Source: Novosphingobium sp.
GTDB lineage: Bacteria; Pseudomonadota; Alphaproteobacteria; Sphingomonadales; Sphingomonadaceae
NCBI RefSeq assembly: GCF_027486195.1
Contig: NZ_JAIXPP010000011.1
Span: forward strand, 58,756 to 122,755
Reading direction: 5' to 3'
DNA length: 64,000 nt
A model generated the notes under the pieces. That model had not been told where the DNA came from. It worked only from the letters and a program-made list of their open reading frames with translations, and did not search any database. Positions within the stretch are counted from its first letter, which is position 1, and every line of letters begins with the position of its first letter. A program made the translations under genes and the position numbers. Of this stretch, positions 33,020 to 41,792 are shown piece after piece.

Positions 33020-36000
33020 ATGCAGTTCACGCGCCTGAAACTGTCGGGCTTCAAAAGCTTTGTCGAACCCGCCGAACTGCGCATCGAACCTGGCCTGACC
33101 GGCGTTGTCGGCCCCAACGGCTGCGGCAAATCCAATCTGCTCGAAGCGATCCGCTGGGTCATGGGCGAAGGCTCGGCCCGCAGCATGCGCGGCGGCGGCA
33201 TGGAAGACGTGATCTTCGCCGGCACCGCCAGCCGCCCCGCGCGCGATTTTGCCGAAGTCATGCTTTCCGCCGAGACGGACCCGTCCGGACCGTTCGGGGG
33301 CGAGCTTGAGGTCGTGCGCCGGATCGAGCGCGGCGCGGGCAGCGCCTACCGCGTCAACGGGCGCGATGTGCGCGCCAAGGATGTCGCGCTGGTCTTCGCC
33401 GATGCCGCGACTGGCGCGCACAGCCCCGCGCTCGTCAGCCAGGGGCGCATCGCCGCTGTCATCGCCGCGCGCCCGGCAGAACGCCGCGCGATGCTGGAAG
33501 AAGCCGCAGGGATCGCCGGGCTTCACGTTCGCCGCAAGGACGCCGAAACCAAGCTGCGCGCAACCGAGACCAACCTTGCCCGTCTCGACGATCTGATCGT
33601 CACGCTCGAAGCGCAAGTCGGAGCACTGCGGCGGCAGGCGCGCGCGGCGGAGCGCTACAAGCAGCTTTCCGAACGCATCCGGGTCGCCGAAGCGCGGCTG
33701 ATCTTCGCGCGCTGGCGTGATGCCGCCGCCGCCGCCGAAGCCGCCCGCGCCGCTGCGGCCCGCGCCGAGGAAGCGGTCACCACTGCGCAAGGCAACGCCC
33801 GCACCGCGCAGGAGACCCAGCACGCCGCCGCCGCCGCCCAGAGCGCCGCGCGCGATGCCCTGTTCGACCGCCGGCAGGACGCCGCCGCGCAAGGCCAGCG
33901 CATCGCCGCGCTCACTGCGCAGGCCGAAGCCGCCGCCCAGCGCCTTGCCGATATCGACCGCCAGATCCGCCGCATCGAGGACGAGCGCGGCGAGGCCGAC
34001 CGCCTGACCCGCGACGCTGCCGAAGCGCTCACGCGGCTCGAAGCCGATCTCACCGCTGCCGAAGCCACGCTCGCCGCGCAAAGCGCCGAAGGTCCCGCGC
34101 TCAAATCTGCTGAAGCCGCCGCTGAACAAGCCGGGCGCGCTGCCGAACTGGCACTCGCCGCCATGGTCGCCGAGCAGGCCGGGATCGAGGCCGAATGGCG
34201 CGTTGCAGAGGCAGCACTTGCCGCTGCCCGCCAGCGCCTCGCGCGGCTCGATGGCGAGGATGCAAGGCTCGCTGCAACCCGGCGCGCGCTGGAGGCCGAG
34301 CCTGATCCGGCGGAGGCCATGGCCGCCGCCGAAGCCCGGCGCGCTGAAGCTGCTGCTGCCCTTGCCGAAGTCGGCGCGGCCCGCGAACGCTTGACCGGCG
34401 AACGCGAGCGCCTGAATGCGGCCCGCGAAAGCCTCGCCGCCGCGCGCGAAGCCGCATCATCCGCGCTTGCCGCAGCACGCGCCGATCTTGTCGGGCTCGA
34501 CCGCGAATCCGCCGCGCTCGCCCGCGACAAGGCCGCGCGCGAGGCTGCTGCGGCGCGCACCGGCAAAGGCCCCAGTGCGCTTGGCGCCGCGCGTGCCGCC
34601 CCGGGCTATGAGCGCGCGCTGGCCGCCGTGCTGGGCCGCGATGCCGCTGCCCCGCTGGGCGCGGCACCTGCTGGCGATGGCCGCTTCTGGACCGGCGCCG
34701 ATGCTCCCGCCCCGCGCGCCGATGCGCTGATCCATCACGTGACGAAGTGCCCGCCCGAACTCGCCGCCCGCCTCGCGCTCGTGCGCGTCGCCGATGCGGA
34801 TGGCGGTGAAGCGCTTGCCCCCGGCGAGTGGCTGGTGACCCGCGAAGGCCACCTGCGCCGCTGGGACGGCTTCATCGCGCGCGGCGAGGGCGGCGCAGAA
34901 GCGGCCATCCTCGCCGCCGAGAACCGCCTTGCCGAACTGGAAACCGCGCTCCCCGAACACCGCGCGGCCGCCGAAGCCGCCGAAGCCGCCAGCAGCGCAG
35001 CACAGGCCGAACTGGCGCGCTCGCAGGCCGAACTCGCTGGCGTGCAGGCCGAACTCACCGCCAGCGAACGTGCGCTCGCCGCCGCAGCGGACGCCGAACG
35101 CAGCGCCTTGCGAGCGCTCGATCAGGCCGAGGCCGCCCGCGCCCGCATCGCCGCCCGCCGCGCGGAGATCGACCGCGCCGCCGCCGACCTCGCAGCGCAG
35201 CGCCAGTCTGCCGAGGCTGATCTCAGCGACGCCGAAGCCCGCCGCGCAGCCCTGCCCGATCCCGCCACTGGCCGCGCCGCCGTGGAAGCCGAGCGCCAGC
35301 GCAATGGCAATGCCCGCGCCGCCTACCAATCGGCGATGGCTGCCGTCGCGGCGCATGGGCAGGCACTCGCAGTCGGCAAGGAACGGCTTACCGCCCTGCG
35401 CGGCGATATCCGCGGTTGGCAGGCCCGCGCAGGCGATGCGGCCCGGCGGCTCGCCGCCATGGCGGGGCAGGCGGAGGACCTTGCAGAGGAGCGCAACATC
35501 GTCGCCGCCAAGCCGCCCGCCCTTGCGCGCGATCTGGAGGAAGCAGAGGCCTTGCGCGTGCGCTATGCTGCCGCGCTGACCGAGGCCGAGACCACGCTCG
35601 CGCGCAGCGAGACAGAGGCGCGCGCTGCAGAGACCGCACTCGCCGCCGTGAATGAGACGCTCGCCACCGCGCGGGAAGCCCGCGCCGCGCTCGCTGCCAA
35701 GGCCGAGAACGAGGACCAGCGGCGGCAGGAAATGGCGGCGATCGCGGGAGAACGCTTCCAGTGCCCGCCCCCGCTACTGCCCGAACGCATCGGATTTCCC
35801 GGCAGCGATGTCTCGGCGGCGCCTGAGGAATCGGCCGCCCATGATCGCCTGCTCGCGGACCGCGAGCGGCTCGGGCCGGTCAACCTCGTCGCCGCGACCG
35901 AACTGACCGAAGCCGAAGCGCAGCACTTCGCGGTGATCACCGAGCAGGCCGAACTGACCGAGGCAGTCAACCGCCTGCGCGGCTCGATCGGCGCGCTCAA

Positions 36001-36499
36001 CCGCGAGGGCCGCGAGCGCCTGCGCGCTGCGTTCGAAGCCGTCGACGCCCATTTCCGCCGCCTCTTCGCGCGCCTGTTCGGGGGCGGCGAGGCGCATCTC
36101 GCGCTTGTCGACAGCGACGATCCGCTTGAAGCGGGGCTCGAGATCTTCGCCCAGCCGCCGGGCAAGCGCCTGCAATCGCTCACCCTGCTGTCAGGCGGCG
36201 AACAGGCGCTCACCGCCGTCGCGCTGATCTTCGGCCTGTTCCTGACCAACCCCGCGCCGATCTGCGTGCTCGACGAAGTCGACGCCCCGCTCGACGATGC
36301 CAACATCGAGCGCTTCTGCGACCTGCTCGATGCCATGGCCGCCGAAACGACCACCCGCTACCTCATCGTGACGCACAACGCAGTGACGATGAGCCGGATG
36401 CACCGCCTGTTCGGCGTGACGATGGTGGAACGCGGCATTTCGCGGCTGGTGAGTGTCGATCTGGGCGGGGCGGAGAGTTTGCTGGCAAGCGCCCAGTAG
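33020..36499 (+). CDS. smc: Chromosome segregation ATPase SMC
   Basis: About 1159 residues. N-terminal ATPase half has MQFTRLKLSGFKSFVEPAEL and Walker A GPNGCGKSN (31-39). Two very Ala/Glu/Arg-rich coiled coils flank a hinge (about 510-620, with LGAARAAPGYERALAAVLGRD). The C-terminal half holds the ABC signature LLSGGEQALTAVALIF and Walker B CVLDEVDAPLDDANIERF. SMC with ScpA/B compacts and aligns chromosome arms. I start at ATG 33020, where family conservation begins; ATG 32984 in frame, with a weak GGCGGA upstream, is the alternative. Confidence 0.95.
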   Translation: MQFTRLKLSGFKSFVEPAELRIEPGLTGVVGPNGCGKSNLLEAIRWVMGEGSARSMRGGGMEDVIFAGTASRPARDFAEVMLSAETDPSGPFGGELEVVRRIERGAGSAYRVNGRDVRAKDVALVFADAATGAHSPALVSQGRIAAVIAARPAERRAMLEEAAGIAGLHVRRKDAETKLRATETNLARLDDLIVTLEAQVGALRRQARAAERYKQLSERIRVAEARLIFARWRDAAAAAEAARAAAARAEEAVTTAQGNARTAQETQHAAAAAQSAARDALFDRRQDAAAQGQRIAALTAQAEAAAQRLADIDRQIRRIEDERGEADRLTRDAAEALTRLEADLTAAEATLAAQSAEGPALKSAEAAAEQAGRAAELALAAMVAEQAGIEAEWRVAEAALAAARQRLARLDGEDARLAATRRALEAEPDPAEAMAAAEARRAEAAAALAEVGAARERLTGERERLNAARESLAAAREAASSALAAARADLVGLDRESAALARDKAAREAAAARTGKGPSALGAARAAPGYERALAAVLGRDAAAPLGAAPAGDGRFWTGADAPAPRADALIHHVTKCPPELAARLALVRVADADGGEALAPGEWLVTREGHLRRWDGFIARGEGGAEAAILAAENRLAELETALPEHRAAAEAAEAASSAAQAELARSQAELAGVQAELTASERALAAAADAERSALRALDQAEAARARIAARRAEIDRAAADLAAQRQSAEADLSDAEARRAALPDPATGRAAVEAERQRNGNARAAYQSAMAAVAAHGQALAVGKERLTALRGDIRGWQARAGDAARRLAAMAGQAEDLAEERNIVAAKPPALARDLEEAEALRVRYAAALTEAETTLARSETEARAAETALAAVNETLATAREARAALAAKAENEDQRRQEMAAIAGERFQCPPPLLPERIGFPGSDVSAAPEESAAHDRLLADRERLGPVNLVAATELTEAEAQHFAVITEQAELTEAVNRLRGSIGALNREGRERLRAAFEAVDAHFRRLFARLFGGGEAHLALVDSDDPLEAGLEIFAQPPGKRLQSLTLLSGGEQALTAVALIFGLFLTNPAPICVLDEVDAPLDDANIERFCDLLDAMAAETTTRYLIVTHNAVTMSRMHRLFGVTMVERGISRLVSVDLGGAESLLASAQ

Positions 36500-36529
36500 C
36501 AGCGAGCCGGAGTTGCTATCGGCCTCTTC

Positions 36530-37345
36530 ATGGACGACATCGAATATGTGGACATGATCGAACCAAGCGCCCGAAGCGAAATCGAAGCCCGCCTTTCAAG
36601 CTTGATCCGGGAAGAAGGCATTCGCTGTCTGATGGCTGTGGAATCCGGCTCCCGCGCATGGGGGTTTCCATCGCCTGACAGCGATTATGATGTCCGCTTC
36701 ATCTATTTGCGGCCCCCGCAAGACTATGTAACGCTTCGGCCGGTACGCGATGTGGTGGAGCGGCCAATAGTCGACGACTACGATGTCAACGGCTGGGATA
36801 TTCGCAAGACACTCGGGCTTCTCTTGAAGCACAATGCAGTCGTTGCGGAATGGCTTGATTCTCCGATCCGGTATATTGCAGACGATCCTTGCGTTGCTGA
36901 ACTGGCCGCGCTGGCCGACAAGCATTTCAACCCAGCTGGCTACGCGAGGCATTATGCGAGCCTTGGCAACAACAACGTCGCGCGATGGCCTGCATCCACC
37001 GAGACGCTTCCGGTCAAGCGCTACTTCTATGCGCTGCGTCCAGCTTTGAGTATCCGGGCATTGCGCATGTTTCCTGAGCGCCGTCCGCCAATGCGCCTTC
37101 AAGACTTGATGGCCCTGACGGATTTGCAGCCCGCGATTGCGGACGAAATAAGCGACTTGGTCGCACTCAAGGCGCAGAGCCGTGAGCGGGCACCGGCACG
37201 GAGATCCAAACGGATCGAAGCGCTCATTCTGGCTGAACTGAGCAAATCAGAGGACATTCCAGAAAAGCCAGATTCCCCGAGCTTTCTCGTCGAGGCTGAC
37301 AACTTGTTCCGCCGGATTGTAGCAGCGGTTCCCCCTGCCCCTTAA
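36530..37345 (+). CDS. Nucleotidyltransferase of the RlaP/YcgL-type family
   Basis: 271 residues. The polymerase-beta nucleotidyltransferase motif is GSRAWGFPSPDSDYDVRFIY (about 42-61), with GS at the start and the metal-binding D-x-D. DVNGWDIRKTLGLLLKHNAVVAEWL and YYASLGNN-like segments match the DUF4269-unrelated RlaP family (RNA-repair-pathway nucleotidyltransferase, Pfam PF10127 from memory). The substrate is unknown; RNA or small nucleotides are possible. Base composition is clearly less GC-rich than smc upstream. Its end overlaps the convergent soxR by four bases. The first ATG (36530) is used; another lies eight codons in. Confidence 0.82.
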   Translation: MDDIEYVDMIEPSARSEIEARLSSLIREEGIRCLMAVESGSRAWGFPSPDSDYDVRFIYLRPPQDYVTLRPVRDVVERPIVDDYDVNGWDIRKTLGLLLKHNAVVAEWLDSPIRYIADDPCVAELAALADKHFNPAGYARHYASLGNNNVARWPASTETLPVKRYFYALRPALSIRALRMFPERRPPMRLQDLMALTDLQPAIADEISDLVALKAQSRERAPARRSKRIEALILAELSKSEDIPEKPDSPSFLVEADNLFRRIVAAVPPAP

Positions 37346-37800
37346 TCCAGCACGAACCGTGGACCCGGTCCGGCGGCGCCTGCGCGGTCTTCCTTGTTGT
37401 AGAGCGCGCAGCGATCGAGGCTGAGGCATCCGCAGCCGATGCATTCATCGAGTTTGTTGCGGGTGCGGGTGAGGAGCTGGATGCGCCCATCGATCTCGCT
37501 GCGCAGCGAGCGGCTGATGCGCTGCCAATCGAGCACGGTCGGCGTGCGGCCGTGCGGCAGCGAGGCCATCTCGCGCTCGATCTCGGCGAGGCCAAGGCCG
37601 AGCCGCTGCGCAATCAGGATGAAGCTCAGGCGGCGGATGTCCGAGCGCAGGAATCGGCGCTGATTTCCGCTGGTGCGGATGGAGGCGATGAGGCCGCGAT
37701 CCTCGTAATAGCGGATGGCGGAGACGGCGAGCCCGGTGCGCTGCGCGAGAACCCCGATGGGCACCAGATCGTTGCGGCCCTTGGCCGGTTTGGCAAGCAT
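37342..37800 (-). CDS. soxR: Redox-sensitive transcriptional activator SoxR
   Basis: 152 residues, MerR family. The winged helix reads IGVLAQRTGLAVSAIRYYEDRGLI, followed by a dimerisation helix and the 2Fe-2S loop CIGCGCLSLDRC (C120, C123, C125, C131; C-x2-C-x-C-x5-C), the defining SoxR feature. It is activated by oxidation of the cluster, often by redox-cycling compounds. No soxS is present, as usual outside enterics. It is divergent from a VOC gene whose promoter contains a SoxR box (listed separately). Confidence 0.96.
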   Translation of the reverse strand: MLAKPAKGRNDLVPIGVLAQRTGLAVSAIRYYEDRGLIASIRTSGNQRRFLRSDIRRLSFILIAQRLGLGLAEIEREMASLPHGRTPTVLDWQRISRSLRSEIDGRIQLLTRTRNKLDECIGCGCLSLDRCALYNKEDRAGAAGPGPRFVLD

Positions 37801-37822
37801 CGCGAATCCCCGGAAAAATCCC

Positions 37823-37853
37823 TTGACCTCAAGTCAGCTTGAGGTTGCATAAA
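37823..37853 (+). promoter_or_regulatory. SoxR-dependent promoter with SoxR box
   Basis: TTGACC (37823-37828) and CATAAA (37848-37853) are separated by 19 bases, the over-long spacer typical of MerR-family promoters. Within it lies the 18-base palindrome CCTCAAGTCAGCTTGAGG (37827-37844), which differs from the known SoxR consensus CCTCAAGTTAACTTGAGG only in the centre. Reading rightwards it drives the VOC gene; the soxR start at 37800 lies 23 bases to the left, so it may also control soxR. Confidence 0.85.
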
Positions 37854-37889
37854 GCTTGGCGCGAAGAAGGTCTATTAAGGAGTTTTGCT

Positions 37890-38270
37890 ATGACCACCCC
37901 CGCCGCGCGCCTCGAACACGTCAATATCCGCGTCAGCGATCCCGATCGCACCGCCGCTTTCCTCACCCGCCTGTGCGGCTGGCAGGAGCGTTGGCGCGGG
38001 CCTTCAGCACTGGGCGGATGGACGATCCACCTCGGCGCAGAAATCGACTATATCGCGCTTTATCAGGGAGATACGCCGCTCCCTGGGCCATTTTCCAAAG
38101 GGCAGCCGCTCAATCACATCGGCCTTCTGGTTGATGATCTGGATGCAGCCGAAAAAGTCGTGATCGCCGAGGGACTCGAACCGTTCAACCACGGGGACTA
38201 CGAACCGGGCCGCCGGTTCTATGTCTTCGATTGGGACGGTATCGAGTGGGAACTGGTCAGCTATAGCTGA
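37890..38270 (+). CDS. VOC (glyoxalase/bleomycin resistance) family protein under SoxR control
   Basis: 126 residues with one vicinal-oxygen-chelate domain made of two beta-alpha-beta-beta-beta modules: RLEHVNIRVSDPDRTAAFLTRLCGW and NHIGLLVDDLDAAEKVV, then FYVFDWDGIEWELVSYS with the conserved metal-ligand Glu region. The His in EHVNI and NHIG and the terminal Glu are likely metal ligands. The substrate is unknown; redox-cycling drug binding or detoxification fits the SoxR promoter. AAGGAG stands seven bases before the ATG at 37890. The 3' end overlaps convergent ubiA by 10 bases. Confidence 0.88.
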   Translation: MTTPAARLEHVNIRVSDPDRTAAFLTRLCGWQERWRGPSALGGWTIHLGAEIDYIALYQGDTPLPGPFSKGQPLNHIGLLVDDLDAAEKVVIAEGLEPFNHGDYEPGRRFYVFDWDGIEWELVSYS

Positions 38271-39196
38271 GTGGCCGCGCCCACCACGAAACAGGCCGAG
38301 GCCATCAGCGCGCCCGCGAATCGGTTCGAACGGAACCTCGCGAGCGCGCTGTCTCCATTGGCGGTATCGAGCGTCAGCGCCTGCCACGCGAAATGGAGCG
38401 CCACCGGCAGCAGCGCCAGCAGCGCCACCGGATCGGGCCGCACCAGCCACACCGCGCCGGCCCAGCAGGCAATCGCCATGGCATAGAGCCCGGTCACCCC
38501 GGCGCGGACATATTGCCCGAACGAAAGCGCCGAGGAGCCGATTCCGACCATGGCATCGTCCTCGCGGTCCTGCAGCGCGTAGATCGTGTCATAGGCCATG
38601 CACCAGGCCCAGCACCCGGCATAGAGCGCGCCGAGCGGCGCCAGGCCATAAGGTGAAGAGGGGGCAAAACCGGTAACCTCAATCCACCCCACCGGCGCGC
38701 CCCAGGTGAAGACAAGGCCGAGCCACGCCTGCGGCCAGCCGGTGATTCGCTTCATGAAGGGATAGGCGGCGACCAGCCCCAGACTTCCGAGCGCCACAAG
38801 CTGCGCCTCCCAGCGCAATTGCAGCAGGACGACAAGCCCCACGCCGCAGAGCGCAAAGAGCCACGCCCACGCCGTCTTCTTTGAAATCGCCCCGCTCGCG
38901 ATCGGCCGCGCCGCCGTCCGCGCCACGCGGGCATCGAGATCGGCATCGACGATATCGTTGTAGACGCAGCCCGCCCCGCGCATCGCGATGGAACCGAGGA
39001 GGAGCCAGAAGATCATGCCCCAGCGGCCCGTACCGCCCGCGAGGAACAGCCCCCAGGCACAAGGCCAGAACAGCAGCCACCAGCCGATCGGCCGATCGAA
39101 CCGCGCGAGCAGCGCAAGATCGCGCAAGATGGGCGGGAGCACGGTGAGCACGCCGCGATACTGGGTGTCAGGGACGATTTCCGGTGCGGCGGTCAT
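38261..39196 (-). CDS. ubiA: 4-hydroxybenzoate polyprenyltransferase UbiA
   Basis: 311 residues with about eight or nine membrane helices. The first Asp-rich motif is NDIVDADLDARVARTAARPIASG (NDxxDxxxD), and the second YDTIYALQDREDD (DxxxD-like). It transfers the polyprenyl tail to 4-hydroxybenzoate in ubiquinone synthesis at the inner membrane. The ATG at 39196 begins MTAAPEIVPDTQ; upstream open frame enters the divergent rsmE region. Promoters of both must lie in the 46 bases between the starts or inside coding sequence. Confidence 0.95.
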   Translation of the reverse strand: MTAAPEIVPDTQYRGVLTVLPPILRDLALLARFDRPIGWWLLFWPCAWGLFLAGGTGRWGMIFWLLLGSIAMRGAGCVYNDIVDADLDARVARTAARPIASGAISKKTAWAWLFALCGVGLVVLLQLRWEAQLVALGSLGLVAAYPFMKRITGWPQAWLGLVFTWGAPVGWIEVTGFAPSSPYGLAPLGALYAGCWAWCMAYDTIYALQDREDDAMVGIGSSALSFGQYVRAGVTGLYAMAIACWAGAVWLVRPDPVALLALLPVALHFAWQALTLDTANGDSALARFRSNRFAGALMASACFVVGAATQL

Positions 39197-39242
39197 GTCC
39201 GCTGCATAGCCCCCGCGCCCGCAATCGGCTAGAGCCCGAGAC

Positions 39243-39989
39243 ATGGTTGCAACCCCCGCATGGCCCCCGAAGTCCGCGCCCCGCCTGTTTGTCCCCGGCC
39301 CGCTGGCCGAGGGCGCATCCGTTCCCATCGAAGGCGGGCAGGCCCACTACCTTGCCAAAGTGATGCGGGTGGCCGCGGGCGATGCGGTCGTGCTGTGTGA
39401 CGATCAGACCGGCGAGTGGCTCGCCGAGGTGAGTGCCACCGGCAAGCGTGATGTGACGCTCACCGTGGTGCGCCGGCTGCGCGAGCGCGAGGCCGTGCCT
39501 GATTTCTGGCTTTGCGCGGCGCTGATCAAGAAGGATCGGTTCGATCTCGTGCTGGAGAAGGCGACCGAGCTGGGCGTGGGCGCGATCCGTCCGGTGCTGA
39601 CGCGGCGCTGCGTGGCGGACAAGCTCAATCCGGAGCGGGCGCGCACCATCGTTACCGAAGCAGCCGAGCAATGCGCGCGCACGGCGCTCCCCGCACTGGC
39701 GGAGCCGGTGAAGCTGGAGGCACTGCTGCGGGATTGGCCGGAGGGGCGGCGGCTCTACTTTGCCGATGAGGAAGGCGGCGTGCCGGCTGCCGCCGCTTTC
39801 GCCGGGCATGACGGACCTGCCGCGCTCCTCGTCGGCCCCGAAGGCGGCTTCGACGATACCGAGCGTGCTGCGATCCGCGCCCACCCCGCTGCCGTGGCGA
39901 TCACGCTCGGCCCCCGGATCCTTCGCGCCGAGACTGCGGCGATCGGTGGAACCGCGCTGTGGATGGGAACGCGCGGGGATTGGGGCTGA
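39243..39989 (+). CDS. rsmE: 16S rRNA (uracil1498-N3)-methyltransferase RsmE
   Basis: 248 residues: an N-terminal PUA-like domain (HYLAKVMRVAAGDAVVLCDDQTGEW) and a SPOUT domain with LIKKDRFDLVLEKATELGVGAIRPV, LLVGPEGGFDDTERAAI and LGPRILRAETAAIGG, the trefoil-knot SAM site. It methylates U1498 of 16S rRNA. Divergent from ubiA and 72 bases upstream of gshA in the same direction, an arrangement I regard as common in this order. Confidence 0.95.
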   Translation: MVATPAWPPKSAPRLFVPGPLAEGASVPIEGGQAHYLAKVMRVAAGDAVVLCDDQTGEWLAEVSATGKRDVTLTVVRRLREREAVPDFWLCAALIKKDRFDLVLEKATELGVGAIRPVLTRRCVADKLNPERARTIVTEAAEQCARTALPALAEPVKLEALLRDWPEGRRLYFADEEGGVPAAAAFAGHDGPAALLVGPEGGFDDTERAAIRAHPAAVAITLGPRILRAETAAIGGTALWMGTRGDWG

Positions 39990-40061
39990 CGCGTATCACG
40001 GCATGGACCGATCCATGTTTTCGGCTGGCGCGCGCCCTCGCGGCGCACTAACGAAACGCGG

Positions 40062-41447
40062 ATGAGCACGAGACAAGTTTCGAATCGCAACGATCCCATC
40101 ATCGAGAGCCGCGACCAGCTCGTCGAACCGATGGCCAAGGGCGAAAAGCCGCGTGATGCCTGGCGGATCGGCACCGAGCACGAGAAGTTCGTCTATCGCA
40201 CGAAGGACCACGCCGCGCCGTCCTACAGCGAGCCGGGCGGGATCCGCGATCTGCTGCTCGCGCTGCAGGACTATGGCTGGACGACCATCGAGGAAGACAG
40301 CGACACCGGCCCCAACGTGATCGCGATGGGCGGGCCGGACGGCGCAGTGAGCCTGGAGCCTGCGGGCCAGCTCGAGCTTTCCGGCGCGCCGCTCGAAAAC
40401 CTGCACCAGACTTGCGCCGAGACCGGCCGCCACCTCGCGCAGGTCAAGACCATCGGCGACAAACTCGGCCTTGCCTACCTCGGCGTGGGGCTCTGGCCCG
40501 ACAAGACGCGCGAAGAGCTGCCGATCATGCCCAAGGGCCGCTATGACATCATGCTGCGGCACATGCCGCGCGTGGGCACCATGGGCCTCGACATGATGCT
40601 GCGCACCTGTACGATCCAGACCAACCTCGATTATTCGAGCGAGGCGGACATGGTGCAGAAGTTCCGCGTTTCGCTGGCGCTGCAGCCGCTGGCGACCGCG
40701 CTGTTCGCCAATTCGCCGTTCCTCGAAGGCAAGCCCAACGGGTTCCTTTCCTATCGCAGCCACATCTGGACCGACACCGATCCGGCGCGCACCGGCATGC
40801 TCTCGTTCGTGTTCGACGAGGGCTTCGGTTACGAGCGCTATGTCGACTACATGCTTGATGTGCCGATGTACTTCGTGTTCCGGAACGGGCGCTATATCGA
40901 TGCCGCCGGCCAGTCGTTCCGTGATTTCCTTGAAGGCAAGCTGCCCGCGCTGCCCGACGAGAAGCCGACGCGTTCGGACTGGATCGACCACCTTTCCACC
41001 GCATTTCCCGAAGTGCGCCTCAAGAGCTTCCTCGAAATGCGCGGCGCCGATGGCGGGCCGTGGAGCCGCATCTGCGCGCTTCCGGCGCTGTGGGTCGGCC
41101 TGCTCTATGACCAGACCGCGCTCGATGCGGCTTGGGATCTCGTCAAGGACTGGGACATGGACGGGCGCGAAAAGCTGCGCGCCAGCGTGCCCAAGTTGGG
41201 TCTTGATGCGCCCCTTCCCGGTGGCGGCAAGCTGCGCGATATTGCGGCAGAAGTGCTCGCCATCGCGCGCGGCGGGCTGGCTGCACGCGGCAAGCTCAAC
41301 GATGCGGGCGACAACGAGACCGGCTATCTCCACCCGCTCGACGAGATCGTGAGCACGGGCAAGACCCCGGCGGAGCGTCTGCTGGAGCTCTACCATGGGG
41401 CCTGGGGCGGCAAGGTCGATCCGATCTACGAGGCGAAGAGCTTCTAG
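40062..41447 (+). CDS. gshA: Glutamate-cysteine ligase, plant/alphaproteobacterial type
   Basis: 461 residues. Motifs RIGTEHEKFVYRTKD, QDYGWTTIEEDSDTGPNVIAM, VSLEPAGQLELSGAPLENLHQTC and MLRTCTIQTNLDYSSEADMVQKFRVSLALQPLATALFANSPF are those of the group-3 GCS2 enzymes shared with plants (cited in short pieces; they lie at about residues 35-225). It joins Glu and Cys in the first, rate-limiting step of glutathione synthesis in the cytoplasm. Cysteine positions suggest possible redox control as in plant enzymes, which is inference. Two small ABM proteins follow in the same direction. Confidence 0.95.
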   Translation: MSTRQVSNRNDPIIESRDQLVEPMAKGEKPRDAWRIGTEHEKFVYRTKDHAAPSYSEPGGIRDLLLALQDYGWTTIEEDSDTGPNVIAMGGPDGAVSLEPAGQLELSGAPLENLHQTCAETGRHLAQVKTIGDKLGLAYLGVGLWPDKTREELPIMPKGRYDIMLRHMPRVGTMGLDMMLRTCTIQTNLDYSSEADMVQKFRVSLALQPLATALFANSPFLEGKPNGFLSYRSHIWTDTDPARTGMLSFVFDEGFGYERYVDYMLDVPMYFVFRNGRYIDAAGQSFRDFLEGKLPALPDEKPTRSDWIDHLSTAFPEVRLKSFLEMRGADGGPWSRICALPALWVGLLYDQTALDAAWDLVKDWDMDGREKLRASVPKLGLDAPLPGGGKLRDIAAEVLAIARGGLAARGKLNDAGDNETGYLHPLDEIVSTGKTPAERLLELYHGAWGGKVDPIYEAKSF

Positions 41448-41474
41448 GACCAGAACATCAGCGGGAGAGAGACA

Positions 41475-41774
41475 ATGATCATCGTGATGGGCAAGCTGCG
41501 CATTGATGCGGACGCCATCGAAGCTGCCCTGCCAGCAGCGCGCAAGGTCGTCGCCGCGACGCAAGCGGAAGAGGGCTGCCTGCAGTACGACTATTCGCGT
41601 GACATCACCGATCCCGAGATCTTCCACATCACCGAGCGCTGGACGAGCCGCGAGGCGCTGGGCGCGCATCTCAAGACCCCGCATGTGGCCGAATGGATCG
41701 CGGTGCTCTCGGGCCTGACGATGAAGGAGCGGCATATCAAGCTCTACGACACCGACGAAGGCGAGGACCTGTAA
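41475..41774 (+). CDS. Antibiotic biosynthesis monooxygenase (ABM) fold protein, copy 1
   Basis: 99 residues, one ferredoxin-like ABM domain: MIIVMGKLRIDADAIEAALP, then EEGCLQYDYSRDITDPEIFHITERW and HLKTPHVAEWIAVLSGL. The family contains cofactor-free quinol monooxygenases (YgiN), heme-degrading enzymes and many unassigned members. It lies 27 bases after gshA, with GGGAGAGAG before the ATG, so it may be co-transcribed. A closely similar copy follows 18 bases later. Confidence 0.88.
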   Translation: MIIVMGKLRIDADAIEAALPAARKVVAATQAEEGCLQYDYSRDITDPEIFHITERWTSREALGAHLKTPHVAEWIAVLSGLTMKERHIKLYDTDEGEDL

Positions 41775-41792
41775 CGCGATGCCTGTAACGCG

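Noticed and set aside
33650..35750. Simple-sequence or tandem repeats within smc
   Set aside because: The GCCGCC-rich periodicity reflects the Ala/Glu/Arg coiled coil of SMC and not a DNA repeat element.
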